Assembly (NCBI GenBank): GCA_015478675.1
Contig: JADMIH010000047.1
Location: 1-22,891 of the forward strand
Source of the DNA: Chloroflexota bacterium
Lineage (GTDB): Bacteria; Chloroflexota; Chloroflexia; QHBQ01; JADMIH01
DNA: 22,891 nt
Direction: 5' to 3'
Shown: positions 1 through 7,021 of the stretch, one piece after another
Layout: each line of letters opens with the position of its first letter
Numbering within the stretch: position 1 is the stretch's first letter
Program-made: the position numbers and the translations under genes
Notes under the pieces: generated by a model
The model's input: the letters and a program-made list of their open reading frames with translations, nothing else
What the model was told of the DNA's origin: nothing
The model's database searches: none

Positions 1-91
1 CCCATGAAGGGGGTGGGGCATGGGGTGAGAGGGGGCACCCCTGTAATCCTGTCAGGGGCCTGGCCCCTGCACCCCAACTGTGAACATTTAC
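1..91 (-). repeat. Right-hand remnant of a palindromic intergenic repeat (MITE-like family), cut by window edge
   Basis: The segment is rich in G runs and ends with CACCCCAACT, GTGAACATTTAC. This end closely matches the terminus of the hairpin at 16036-16121 (CACCCCAACT, CCTCTGAACATTTAC), differing by a short deletion. The start CCCATGAAGGG resembles the central hairpin (CTCCC, TTCAT, GGGAG) of the longer copies near 13155 and 19305. Read on the minus strand it therefore looks like a family member beginning with GTAAATGTTCA. It is truncated by the window, so its full length is unknown. It contains no credible gene. Confidence 0.6.
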
Positions 92-172
92 CGTCGGCGC
101 TTGTGCTAACCGGGATAATTGCATCTGAATGGGGCAAGAACGGAAGGCAAAGCCCGCGAGACGTTTACAAGG

Positions 173-201
173 TTTACAGCGCACGGCACAGAAAATATAA
201 G
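173..201 (+). promoter_or_regulatory. Sigma70-type promoter for the helical membrane protein
   Basis: TTTACA (173-178) and TATAAG (196-201) are separated by exactly 17 bases. Transcription would start near 208, giving a leader of roughly 100 bases before the start codon at 312. The rest of 92-311 shows no other clear feature apart from the AGGAGGG ribosome binding site at 302-308. Confidence 0.55.
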
Positions 202-311
202 CTCAGATAGTACCCTCCGGTCATCAATCGCGGCAACAGATGAAGCTAAAAAAGATATAGGACGGCATACTAATTGCTCATCCTGGAGCTATAACCCCAA
301 TAGGAGGGCAT

Positions 312-1847
312 ATGGACGACACTTACGGCGAGTTTCAGGGCACTGAACTCGACCCAGCTTTCGATTTTGAAGGTGACCAGCAAAACGACCTCATACCGAT
401 CCTGGGTTTCTCGGCGGCTTTGGCGGCTGTGGTCGGCGCTATCCTTGTGCTGGTTGGCCGTACGCGTAAAGCTACGCCGCAAGAGCGCGCACAGGAGATA
501 GCACAGGAGATGCTGGACCGAGCGAGCAAAGAGGGAAAGAAAGGGGCTAAGGCTATGACAAGGGCCGCGAAGGCTGCAAAGCTTGGCGATCTCCTTGATG
601 AGGCGCTAAATAGAGCGCGTGATGCGGCAGACAGCGTTGACGTAGGAGATATAGCGAGCAGTGTGAATAAACGCGCTCGCCAAGCTGCTAAAGATATGGA
701 CCTCTCTTCCCTGCTCGGGGACGCCACCGAGAAAGCACGCCAGGCAGCGAGCAACGTAGACAGCAAAGGCCTCAAGAAAGCTGCCCATAATGTACGCAAG
801 CAGGCGGAAAGCGCCGCCTCCAACGTTTCAACTGTAGCAGGAGGTCTGGACACAAGTAATCCTGAGAAGCTGCTCGACAGCCTTAAAGAAAAGTTAGTTC
901 AGGCCATAGATGCTGTTCGCTCAGACCTTGCGCCTAAGGCGATGGACGCCCTCCAGGGCGATCTGCTTCCTGCTGCTCAAGATGCAGCCGGAGCAGTAGC
1001 ACGGCGCGTCAAAGAAGATGTGGTGCCCGCCGCCCAGGACGCTGTAGGTAAGTTGCGAGAAGATGTGATTCCTGCCGCCCAGGAGCGAGCCGGCAAGCTG
1101 GCAGACGACTACGAGGTCGGTCCGAAGGCGCAGAAAGCGGCCTCCTCTGCCAGGAAGCAGGCAAGCTCGCTCTCTGGTGTGATGCAAGGCCTAGCCATGT
1201 CTGTGGTTGACAAGATCCTTCAGGACTTCCTTCCCGAAGCGAAGAAGGCAGGTGGCAAAGCCGTTCAGAGCGCCCGCGAAGATGTAATACCTGCTGCTGC
1301 CCAGACTGCTGGAGATGCCGCCCAGCGTATGAGAGAAGATGTGCTGCCGAAGGTGAGCGAGGCCGCGTCTCAGGCTCCTGATCTCCTCGCCGACTTGCTG
1401 AAGACGGCGCGTGAGAAGGTAGAACAAGCGCTGGATACCGTTGGCCCCGTGGCCGCCGATGCACTCGATATTGGCAAAAGCCGCGCCGCCGATGCCGCCG
1501 AGTTCGGCAAGCACCGCGCTCAGAATGTAGCGGGCAACGTGCGCGACACACGTGATGGGGTGGGTGGTGCGCTATCAAACGCTGGAAAGGGTGTCGGTAA
1601 TGCAGTAGGCGGGGCGGTCAGCGCGACCACCTACGCCACTCGCGAGACGACAGGCGTGCTCTTTTGGCTGGCGATGCTTGGCGGTATGATACTCTTGATC
1701 TTCGTTCCTGAGCGCGACAAACAGAGCGAAATATGGAACAACATAACGCAGTTCCTGGGTGAAGTGCGTGAAATGTGGCGTGACCTCCAGGGTTCTGAAT
1801 ACCAGCTTGAGGCCCCAGGCGACAACAGCACCGACACAACGCAGTAA
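312..1847 (+). CDS. Double membrane-anchored, alanine-rich amphipathic-helix repeat protein (unknown function)
   Basis: I do not recognise this 511-residue protein as a named family. Residues 1-27 are acidic, 28-49 form a membrane segment followed by a basic stretch (GRTRK), and 448-465 form a second membrane segment followed by an acidic C-terminal tail. Between them lie about 390 residues of Ala/Lys/Asp/Glu/Gln-rich sequence, almost certainly long amphipathic helices. Six units of roughly 15-19 residues begin DLLP, DVVP, DVIP, DFLP, DVIP and DVLP (near residues 217, 237, 251, 305, 324 and 343), several continuing AAQ..xxG. The basic residues after the first segment suggest the helical part is cytoplasmic, with both termini outside; this is inferred. 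AGGAGGG lies four bases before the ATG, and a terminator follows at 1854. Apolipoprotein-, LEA- or phasin-like helices would look similar, so composition alone gives no function. Confidence 0.85.
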   Translation: MDDTYGEFQGTELDPAFDFEGDQQNDLIPILGFSAALAAVVGAILVLVGRTRKATPQERAQEIAQEMLDRASKEGKKGAKAMTRAAKAAKLGDLLDEALNRARDAADSVDVGDIASSVNKRARQAAKDMDLSSLLGDATEKARQAASNVDSKGLKKAAHNVRKQAESAASNVSTVAGGLDTSNPEKLLDSLKEKLVQAIDAVRSDLAPKAMDALQGDLLPAAQDAAGAVARRVKEDVVPAAQDAVGKLREDVIPAAQERAGKLADDYEVGPKAQKAASSARKQASSLSGVMQGLAMSVVDKILQDFLPEAKKAGGKAVQSAREDVIPAAAQTAGDAAQRMREDVLPKVSEAASQAPDLLADLLKTAREKVEQALDTVGPVAADALDIGKSRAADAAEFGKHRAQNVAGNVRDTRDGVGGALSNAGKGVGNAVGGAVSATTYATRETTGVLFWLAMLGGMILLIFVPERDKQSEIWNNITQFLGEVREMWRDLQGSEYQLEAPGDNSTDTTQ

Positions 1848-1853
1848 GAGAGT

Positions 1854-1882
1854 AAGCCCCTCCCCAGAAAGAGGGGCTTTTC
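1854..1882 (+). terminator. Intrinsic terminator after the helical membrane protein
   Basis: A 9-bp stem, AAGCCCCTC (1854-1862) pairing with GAGGGGCTT (1871-1879), encloses an 8-base loop and runs into TTTT. It lies seven bases past the stop codon, so the upstream gene is probably a single-gene transcript. Confidence 0.85.
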
Positions 1883-1921
1883 GTTGGGGTTTGGACGCGG
1901 GAAACGCTTCACGCGTCCCTT

Positions 1922-1950
1922 TTGTGCAGACGGCCATATTCCGTTATAAT
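1922..1950 (+). promoter_or_regulatory. Promoter of ftsY
   Basis: A perfect TATAAT (1945-1950) is preceded at 17 bases by a weak -35 (TTGTGC, 1922-1927). The predicted start of transcription, near 1957, coincides with the short palindrome ATAGTGA-CCT-TCACTAT at 1958-1974. The leader before the start codon would be only about 40 bases. Confidence 0.6.
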
Positions 1951-1957
1951 CTAAATG

Positions 1958-1974
1958 ATAGTGACCTTCACTAT
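1958..1974. promoter_or_regulatory. Perfect 7-bp inverted repeat at the ftsY transcription start
   Basis: ATAGTGA and TCACTAT are exact reverse complements separated by CCT. The palindrome begins at the predicted +1 and ends eight bases before the GGAG ribosome binding site. It could be an operator for a dimeric regulator or a small hairpin at the mRNA 5' end. No family assignment is possible from the sequence alone. Confidence 0.4.
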
Positions 1975-1994
1975 TATAGCGTGGAGTAGTGCGC

Positions 1995-2984
1995 ATGTTT
2001 AACTGGCTCAAGCGTAAAGAGCAATCTAAAAGTGAAGAGGAAGTTCAGGAGCAGCAGGAGAAGGTAGAGGAGGGCCTACAACGTACACGCCGTGGCTTCT
2101 TCCAGCAGATCGTCTCCCTCTTTGAAGTAGATGAGATAACCGAGGATATATGGGAGGAGCTTGAGACCCTGCTTATCCAGGGTGACGTTGGAGTAGACAC
2201 CACTGTTGTTGTGCTCGACCGCCTGAAGAAGCGCGTAGAGCTGGACCGCCTGAAGAAACCCTCAGCCGTATACCAGGCTCTGCAAGATGAGCTTGTGGCG
2301 GTGCTTCTCCAACCTGAAGAGGAGCTACGCGCCCGCAACGAGGCTACAGTGCCGGAGGAAGCAGTTGAGCAAGGGCCTTATGTGGTGCTGGTGGTTGGGG
2401 TGAATGGAGTCGGCAAAACCACCACAATCGCCAAGCTAACAAAGTTCTACCGCGATCAGGATAAGAGCGTTATCATAGCTGCGGGCGACACTTTTCGAGC
2501 CGCGGCCATTGACCAGCTTGAAATATGGGGCCAGAGGGTTGGTGCGCCTGTTATACGGCACGAGCCGGGGGCCGATCCCGGCGCTGTGGTCTTCGACGCG
2601 GTGGAATCGGCGCGCGCCCGCAATGCTGACGTGTTGATTATAGACACGGCTGGGCGTTTGCATACCAAAATAAACCTGATGGAGGAGCTTCGCAAAGTGC
2701 GGCGCATCATCTCCAAGCAGCTGCCGGGCGCGCCCCACGAGACGTTGCTCGTGCTGGACGCCACAACGGGTCAGAACGGCCTTACCCAGGCTAAGGCCTT
2801 CACCGAGGTAGCCGAGGTAACAGACGTGGCTGTAGCCAAGCTGGATGGCACAGCGAAAGGCGGCATAGTATTCGCCATAGCCAGAGAGCTAAAGCTCCCG
2901 ATCCGCTATATAGGCACAGGCGAAAAGATCACCGACCTGGCGGAGTTCGACGCCCGGCAGTTCGTGCAGGCGTTATTTGCGTGA
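1995..2984 (+). CDS. ftsY: Signal recognition particle receptor FtsY
   Basis: SRP receptor GTPase, which docks ribosome-SRP complexes at the cytoplasmic membrane for co-translational insertion. A short charged A-region rich in Glu, Gln and Lys (residues 6-30) precedes the N helical bundle (about 33-110) and the G domain. The G domain has the P-loop GVNGVGKTT (135-143), DTFRAAA (165-171), DTAGRLHT (217-224) and AKLDG (281-285), followed by the C-terminal GTGEKITDL signature. The protein is 329 residues. The short A-region is like that of many non-enterobacterial FtsY proteins. The ATG at 1995 is preferred over the in-frame GTG at 1989 because GGAG at 1983-1986 is eight bases from the ATG but only two from the GTG. 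Its partner ffh lies 165 bases downstream. Confidence 0.97.
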   Translation: MFNWLKRKEQSKSEEEVQEQQEKVEEGLQRTRRGFFQQIVSLFEVDEITEDIWEELETLLIQGDVGVDTTVVVLDRLKKRVELDRLKKPSAVYQALQDELVAVLLQPEEELRARNEATVPEEAVEQGPYVVLVVGVNGVGKTTTIAKLTKFYRDQDKSVIIAAGDTFRAAAIDQLEIWGQRVGAPVIRHEPGADPGAVVFDAVESARARNADVLIIDTAGRLHTKINLMEELRKVRRIISKQLPGAPHETLLVLDATTGQNGLTQAKAFTEVAEVTDVAVAKLDGTAKGGIVFAIARELKLPIRYIGTGEKITDLAEFDARQFVQALFA

Positions 2985-3149
2985 AACCTGAAAGGTGAGA
3001 GATGCTGTGGAGAGTAACTCTAACCTCAACCCGTTACACAATGTGCATTACTCATCGCGTTTCACGCTTCACGCTTCAATCTCAACATATCGAAATCAAA
3101 GCATAGGCCAGCTAACAAATCAGAATAACAAAGTAAGAGGACAAGACTC

Positions 3150-4508
3150 ATGTTTGAAAGTCTTTCGGACCGGCTCAACGGCGCTTTTACCCGCCTGCAA
3201 GGAAAAGGGCGCATAGACGAGCAAGATATAGACGAGGCTATGAAAGAGGTGCGGCGTGCGCTTCTTGAGGCTGACGTCAACTTCAAAGTAGTAAAAACCT
3301 TCGTGGAGAAGGTGCGCGAGCGTGCTATCGGCCAGGAGGTGCTGAAAAGCATCTCGCCCGCCGAGCAGGTGGTGGGAATTGTTCACCAGCAGCTTATCGA
3401 GTTGTTGGGCGAGCCTTCACGCCTGGAGATGTCGAAGACGCTGCCCACTGTTGTGATGATGGTAGGCCTGCAAGGCTCAGGCAAAACCACCACAGCTTCC
3501 AAGCTGGCGCTTCAGCTGCGCCGCGCAGGGCAAAGCCCCCTGATGGTAGCCGCCGACGTTTATCGCCCGGCGGCTGTACACCAGTTGCAGACCCTCGGTA
3601 AGCAGCTAGGTGTGCCCGTCTACGCCGAACCTCCCGGCTCCGAGCCCCTTGCTATAGTGACCAACGGTATAAACCAGGCGCGCATGAATAACAACAGCGT
3701 GGTGATCCTGGACACCGCCGGGCGCCTTCATATTGATGAAGTGATGATGCAAGAGGTGGCGACCATCAAGGAGCGTGTGCACCCCACAGAAGTGCTCCTT
3801 GTGGTGGACGCTATGACAGGGCAGGATGCCGTTCGCGCTGCATCCGAGTTCAACGAAAGGGTGGGGGTCACAGGCCTGATACTCACCAAGATGGACGGCG
3901 ACACGCGTGGTGGTGCTGCGCTCTCTGTGCGCGAAGTGACGGGTGTGCCTATCAAATTCATCGGCACAGGCGAGAAGACAGATGCGCTTGAGCCTTTCTA
4001 TCCTGACCGGCTTGCCTCGCGCATACTGGGGATGGGCGACGTCCTCACCCTTATCGAGAAGGCGCAGGCCGAGTACGATGTGGATCAGGCCAAAGCGATG
4101 GAGAAGAAGCTGCGCACAGCTACCTTCGACCTTGATGACTTTCTCAACCAGCTTCAGCAGGTGAAGAAGCTAGGCCCACTTGAGCAGGTTATGCAGATGA
4201 TCCCAGGGATGGGCCAGGCGATGCGCCAGCAGAAGGTTGATATAAAAGAGGACGACTTGAAGCACATTGAGGCTATCATTCGCTCGATGACACAAATGGA
4301 GCGCCACCGCCCGGAGATTATAGATAGCAGCCGCAGACGCCGCATAGCCAGGGGGAGTGGCAGCACCACCCAGGATGTAAACGCTCTCCTCAACCAGTTC
4401 AAGCAGATGCAGAAGATGATGAAGATGCTAACAGGTGGTGGTGGCGGCGGCATAAAGGGCAAAGGCCGCAAGCGTGGCCTCGGCAACATGGGCCAGTGGA
4501 TGCAGTGA
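3150..4508 (+). CDS. ffh: Signal recognition particle protein Ffh (SRP54)
   Basis: GTPase subunit of the signal recognition particle. It binds signal sequences and 4.5S/6S RNA and delivers nascent chains to FtsY. The 452 residues show the N domain (1-95), the G domain with GLQGSGKT (106-113), the DVYRPAA motif (136-142), DTAGR (188-192) and TKMDGD (246-251), and a methionine-rich M domain (about 300-430). Within the M domain, SRRRRIARGSG (394-404) is the RNA-binding helix signature. The end has a poly-glycine stretch and a basic tail, normal for the family. The length is typical (about 440-460). The SD-like AAGAGGA lies upstream of the ATG. The 165 bases separating it from ftsY contain short TTCACGC tandem copies (about 3060-3075) but no clear promoter or terminator, so co-transcription with ftsY is possible. 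Confidence 0.98.
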   Translation: MFESLSDRLNGAFTRLQGKGRIDEQDIDEAMKEVRRALLEADVNFKVVKTFVEKVRERAIGQEVLKSISPAEQVVGIVHQQLIELLGEPSRLEMSKTLPTVVMMVGLQGSGKTTTASKLALQLRRAGQSPLMVAADVYRPAAVHQLQTLGKQLGVPVYAEPPGSEPLAIVTNGINQARMNNNSVVILDTAGRLHIDEVMMQEVATIKERVHPTEVLLVVDAMTGQDAVRAASEFNERVGVTGLILTKMDGDTRGGAALSVREVTGVPIKFIGTGEKTDALEPFYPDRLASRILGMGDVLTLIEKAQAEYDVDQAKAMEKKLRTATFDLDDFLNQLQQVKKLGPLEQVMQMIPGMGQAMRQQKVDIKEDDLKHIEAIIRSMTQMERHRPEIIDSSRRRRIARGSGSTTQDVNALLNQFKQMQKMMKMLTGGGGGGIKGKGRKRGLGNMGQWMQ

Positions 4509-4568
4509 GGCATAAGGCGTAGGGCATCAAGGATGAAGATGCTATCCTCAATTCTTACGCACTACTCG

Positions 4569-5153
4569 CTATGATTCATAGCCGAGCCTCGCTTCCAGGT
4601 TGCTCTTGACCAGGGGCCATTCATCATCGGTGATGCTGAAAAAAGCTGTGTCTCGAACGTAACCATCGGGGAGGATAAGGTGCTTGCGAAGTACCCCTTC
4701 TCCTTTTGCGCCCAGCTTGATTATAGCGCGTTGGCTGTGCAGGTTGCGCCCGTCGGTCTTTAGCTGGACCCTTATCGCGCCTAGCTCCTCGAAAGCTAGG
4801 CGCAACAGCAAGTACTTGCTCTCAGGATTGACCTGTGTCCCCTGGTGGGCAATCGCGTACCATGTATAGCCGATCTCAAGCCCTCGATGCGCAGGGCGTA
4901 TGTCCAGGTAGGAAGTGGTGCCAATTGCCTTACCTGTCGCTCGTAACACTACAGCAAAAGGTATCCTTCCAGGCGTAGACAGCGCCTCCTCGATATATCT
5001 CTCAAAACCTTCGGTGGTCCACTCATCCAGCACGGCGATTGCGTAGCGAAACAACTCCGGGTCTGCCACCGCCAGTAAATCGGCGGCATGCTCGCGGCTG
5101 AGTGGCTCAAGCCTCACAACCCTTCCTTCCAGTACCAGCGCTTTTACCTCCAC
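4569..5153 (-). CDS. GNAT-family N-acetyltransferase (RimJ/RimL-like)
   Basis: Acetyl-CoA-dependent N-acyltransferase of the GNAT fold, 194 residues. The opening LEGRVVRLEPLSREHAADL, the central strand GTTSYLDI (78-85), LEIGYTWYA (92-100) and the end ELGAIRVQLKTDGRNLHS, QRAIIKLGA (124-149) are typical of the Acetyltransf_3 (RimJ/RimL/YdaF) subgroup. These act on protein N-termini or small-molecule amines. The substrate cannot be read from the sequence. The start is GTG at 5153, preceded by a purine-rich GGAGAGGGAGA run that supplies the ribosome binding site. It lies 65 bases downstream of the M50-like gene on the same strand and is probably the last gene of a three-gene unit. It is convergent with ffh across 60 bases. 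Confidence 0.9.
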   Translation of the reverse strand: MEVKALVLEGRVVRLEPLSREHAADLLAVADPELFRYAIAVLDEWTTEGFERYIEEALSTPGRIPFAVVLRATGKAIGTTSYLDIRPAHRGLEIGYTWYAIAHQGTQVNPESKYLLLRLAFEELGAIRVQLKTDGRNLHSQRAIIKLGAKGEGVLRKHLILPDGYVRDTAFFSITDDEWPLVKSNLEARLGYES

Positions 5154-5218
5154 TCTCCCTCTCCGCCCTCCATGCAGTCAATTCAAGCGAGCAACAAAAG
5201 GCCAACGCGTTTGTGCGC

Positions 5219-5872
5219 TCACAACGGCTGGCCTTGCGCAGGAGCCGGAGCCGTGCCAAGGAGGTACTTTGCTGTTCTGTTAGCCTGCACCAGATAAATG
5301 AAGGCCGCCAGCGAGAGAATATGCACCGCAAGCGTCGCCGTTGAAGCCACAGGCGCGCGGAAGGAGTAAATCGAGTTCCAGTCGCCCACGAAGCCGGGGT
5401 CCAGGCTCATCAAGGGATAGGCTATGAGGGTCTGCACGAGTTCCAGCAGGCCGAGCTGCATAAGAATTACACGCCGCACCGGCTTTGCATTCCGAAGGTA
5501 CATGGCCGCAGCGATGGAAGCGATACCCAGGGCATAACTGGCAAAGTTGCCTGCCAGGGAGACGTACCACTCCAGGAGCGCGCTTTGTGACGAGGGGACA
5601 TATTCTACATATCCCCAGAAGAGGAAGTAGTGTAGGCCCAGCACCTGGCTGCTCGTGCTCCATGCCGCCAGTATGTGCCCGAGCTCATGTAGCAGCACGC
5701 CTACAGGCACAAGGATGAAGAAAGCTACTCCTCCTGCCAACTGGCGCGTCCTGGCCGAAAGCTCGCCTGCGCGGAACTCGCCCCAGTGCTGGCGCAACTG
5801 GTAAAGAGTAACACCCGCCCCCAGGAGGAAAATCCAGCCAAAGGACGAAATGGCGCCCCCTATGCCCCCCAA
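5219..5872 (-). CDS. Putative M50-like membrane zinc metallopeptidase
   Basis: Small multi-pass membrane protein of 217 residues. The motif HELGH (62-66) sits inside a hydrophobic segment (about 47-71), as in the HExxH active-site helix of site-2-protease-type M50 enzymes. A later SLAGNFASYALG (105-116) resembles the family's AGP-N segment. SLDPGFVGDW (156-165) contains an Asp (158) that could be the third zinc ligand. About five or six membrane segments are visible. The substrate is unknown and activity is not proven. The only usable early start is TTG at 5872, which directly follows the TAG of the upstream gene in the same frame; GAGGGG upstream serves as ribosome binding site. Translational coupling with the upstream gene is likely. 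Confidence 0.75.
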   Translation of the reverse strand: MGGIGGAISSFGWIFLLGAGVTLYQLRQHWGEFRAGELSARTRQLAGGVAFFILVPVGVLLHELGHILAAWSTSSQVLGLHYFLFWGYVEYVPSSQSALLEWYVSLAGNFASYALGIASIAAAMYLRNAKPVRRVILMQLGLLELVQTLIAYPLMSLDPGFVGDWNSIYSFRAPVASTATLAVHILSLAAFIYLVQANRTAKYLLGTAPAPAQGQPL

Positions 5873-6226
5873 CTACGCCTGCCCCTCGCCAGGGATTACC
5901 ACTTCATACACCATCGTGCTTCCCTGCATGCTGCCGCGCGCCTGAGCGCCCTGCATCGTGCCCTCCCCGGCAGGGTGCCCGCCCCCGGTTGGAGGCTGCG
6001 TGCCCGCGTGGGCCTGCCCGTGCGCCTGGCTGCTCATCCAGCTCTCAAGGGCTTCTTTGCTAGCCCACCGGGTCACCGAAATGTACTCACCATCTCCCTT
6101 GAGCAACTCAAAACCCCGAAAGCCAGGTTGGTTATCAACTAACCCGGCGCGATTCTTGAAACGCGCCGCGAGACGCTCGCCTTCCTGCTCTGATCCGACA
6201 GGTATACGCACCATTACAACTATCAT
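5873..6226 (-). CDS. Antibiotic biosynthesis monooxygenase (ABM)/IsdG-like domain protein
   Basis: A 117-residue protein. The first 75 residues form a dimeric alpha-beta-barrel ABM domain of the heme-degrading IsdG/HmoB type: ARFKNRAGLVDNQPGFRGFELL (21-42), YISVTRW (48-54), then W63 and H73. Recalled alignment to IsdG places W63 and H73 on its catalytic Trp67 and His77 with identical spacing, while catalytic Asn7 is replaced by Arg7. Heme degradation is therefore uncertain. The last 40 residues are a Gly/Gln/Met-rich tail (THGQ-, GTMQGAQ-, GSMQGS-like) without known function. The start is ATG at 6226, with GGAGGG six bases upstream. It is first of a minus-strand unit with the M50-like and GNAT genes. 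Confidence 0.82.
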   Translation of the reverse strand: MIVVMVRIPVGSEQEGERLAARFKNRAGLVDNQPGFRGFELLKGDGEYISVTRWASKEALESWMSSQAHGQAHAGTQPPTGGGHPAGEGTMQGAQARGSMQGSTMVYEVVIPGEGQA

Positions 6227-6263
6227 GATAACCCTCCACTTGTCCTCAATAAAGTAATGGTGA

Positions 6264-6269
6264 ATTATA
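6264..6269 (-). promoter_or_regulatory. -10 element for the ABM/M50/GNAT unit
   Basis: A perfect TATAAT on the minus strand lies 38 bases before the ATG at 6226. The -35 position reads CCAGCA and is weak. It is the only good -10 in this divergent 216-base region on that strand. Confidence 0.5.
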
Positions 6270-6311
6270 ACACAGGGCACGGGCTGTGCTGGTGTGAAGT
6301 ATATAGAGTGG

Positions 6312-6339
6312 TTGCATGTATGGTACGGTGAGGTACGAT
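6312..6339 (+). promoter_or_regulatory. Possible promoter for the small membrane protein
   Basis: TTGCAT (6312-6317) and TACGAT (6334-6339) are 16 bases apart, about 100 bases before the ATG at 6443. It is a moderate match to the sigma70 consensus. Nothing else stands out between here and the start codon. Confidence 0.35.
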
Positions 6340-6442
6340 GTGACAGACAGAACGCAACAAAAGCGGGCAAAGTGCAACCCGGCAAGCCCTGGCTGCGTAT
6401 ATAGGGTGTTGGCAAAAGGACGGTAAGTGGGGAGCATGAAAG

Positions 6443-6982
6443 ATGAGCTTTATCAGAAATACAAGAGCGAGTACGCGGCCCGCGCCGCCGGATGTGCAAG
6501 AAACTGCGGGTGGCGGGCCGCTCACCACGCCTAATAGCGCCTCAACGTACAGCTATAATGCCCGGCGCGTGCCCGGCAGAACCAGGATCGAGAAGATAGG
6601 GTTCTGGGTCATTGTCGTCGCGGCCCTCGCGCTGTTGCTGCTGTTGCTGGGAGTGATCTTGCCTCCGCTTGTGGGCGGCATTATCAATGGCCTTTACCTC
6701 GGCGTATTCGTGGGCGGGCTGACGGCGCTGAACTTGCCGCGGCCTTCGGGGTGGGCAAACTCTGTGCTGGGGCGGCGCATCTTCCCTGTGCTGCGTGCGT
6801 CAGATGGAGACATTTGGCGATTGGCGGGTACCAATGCCGCCCTTACATTTGTCTTTGCCTTCTTCTACCACGTGGTGGCAGTAATCCTGGGGCCTTTCTT
6901 CGCGGGCCTGGTTGTTTTCGGTGGGCTGATAGCCGCAGGTGTCTTCTACAACCGCGCTAGAAAAGTAGTAATCAAGCCTTAG
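6443..6982 (+). CDS. Small multi-pass membrane protein, unknown function
   Basis: A 179-residue protein that I do not recognise. Residues 1-50 form a polar, Pro/Ser/Thr/Arg-rich, probably cytoplasmic N-terminus. Membrane segments are visible at about 52-73, 76-97, 130-147 and 149-168, the last followed by a basic end (NRARKVVIKP). A loop between the second and third (RPSGWANSVLGRRIFPVLRASDGDIWRL, given here only as positions 100-127) is conserved-looking but unassigned. GGGGAG at 6429-6434 supports the ATG at 6443; an overlapping frame from the ATG at 6436 closes after about 33 codons and is not credible. It is convergent with recQ, 39 bases apart. Confidence 0.75.
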   Translation: MSFIRNTRASTRPAPPDVQETAGGGPLTTPNSASTYSYNARRVPGRTRIEKIGFWVIVVAALALLLLLLGVILPPLVGGIINGLYLGVFVGGLTALNLPRPSGWANSVLGRRIFPVLRASDGDIWRLAGTNAALTFVFAFFYHVVAVILGPFFAGLVVFGGLIAAGVFYNRARKVVIKP

Positions 6983-7021
6983 CCTTAGTGGGAATTACAA
7001 CGGGGAAGGCACTCACAGAGC

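Noticed and set aside
335..853. 172-codon minus-strand open frame inside the helical protein
   Set aside because: It mirrors the Ala/Lys-rich coding sequence and lacks any recognisable domain; the + strand frame has a promoter, ribosome binding site and terminator.
1009..1578. 189-codon minus-strand open frame
   Set aside because: Arg/Pro/Ser/His-rich low-quality translation antisense to the helical repeat gene; a shadow.
3012..3034. GTAAC...GTTAC inverted repeat between ftsY and ffh as another copy of the intergenic element
   Set aside because: Only five bases match and the TTCAG block is missing.
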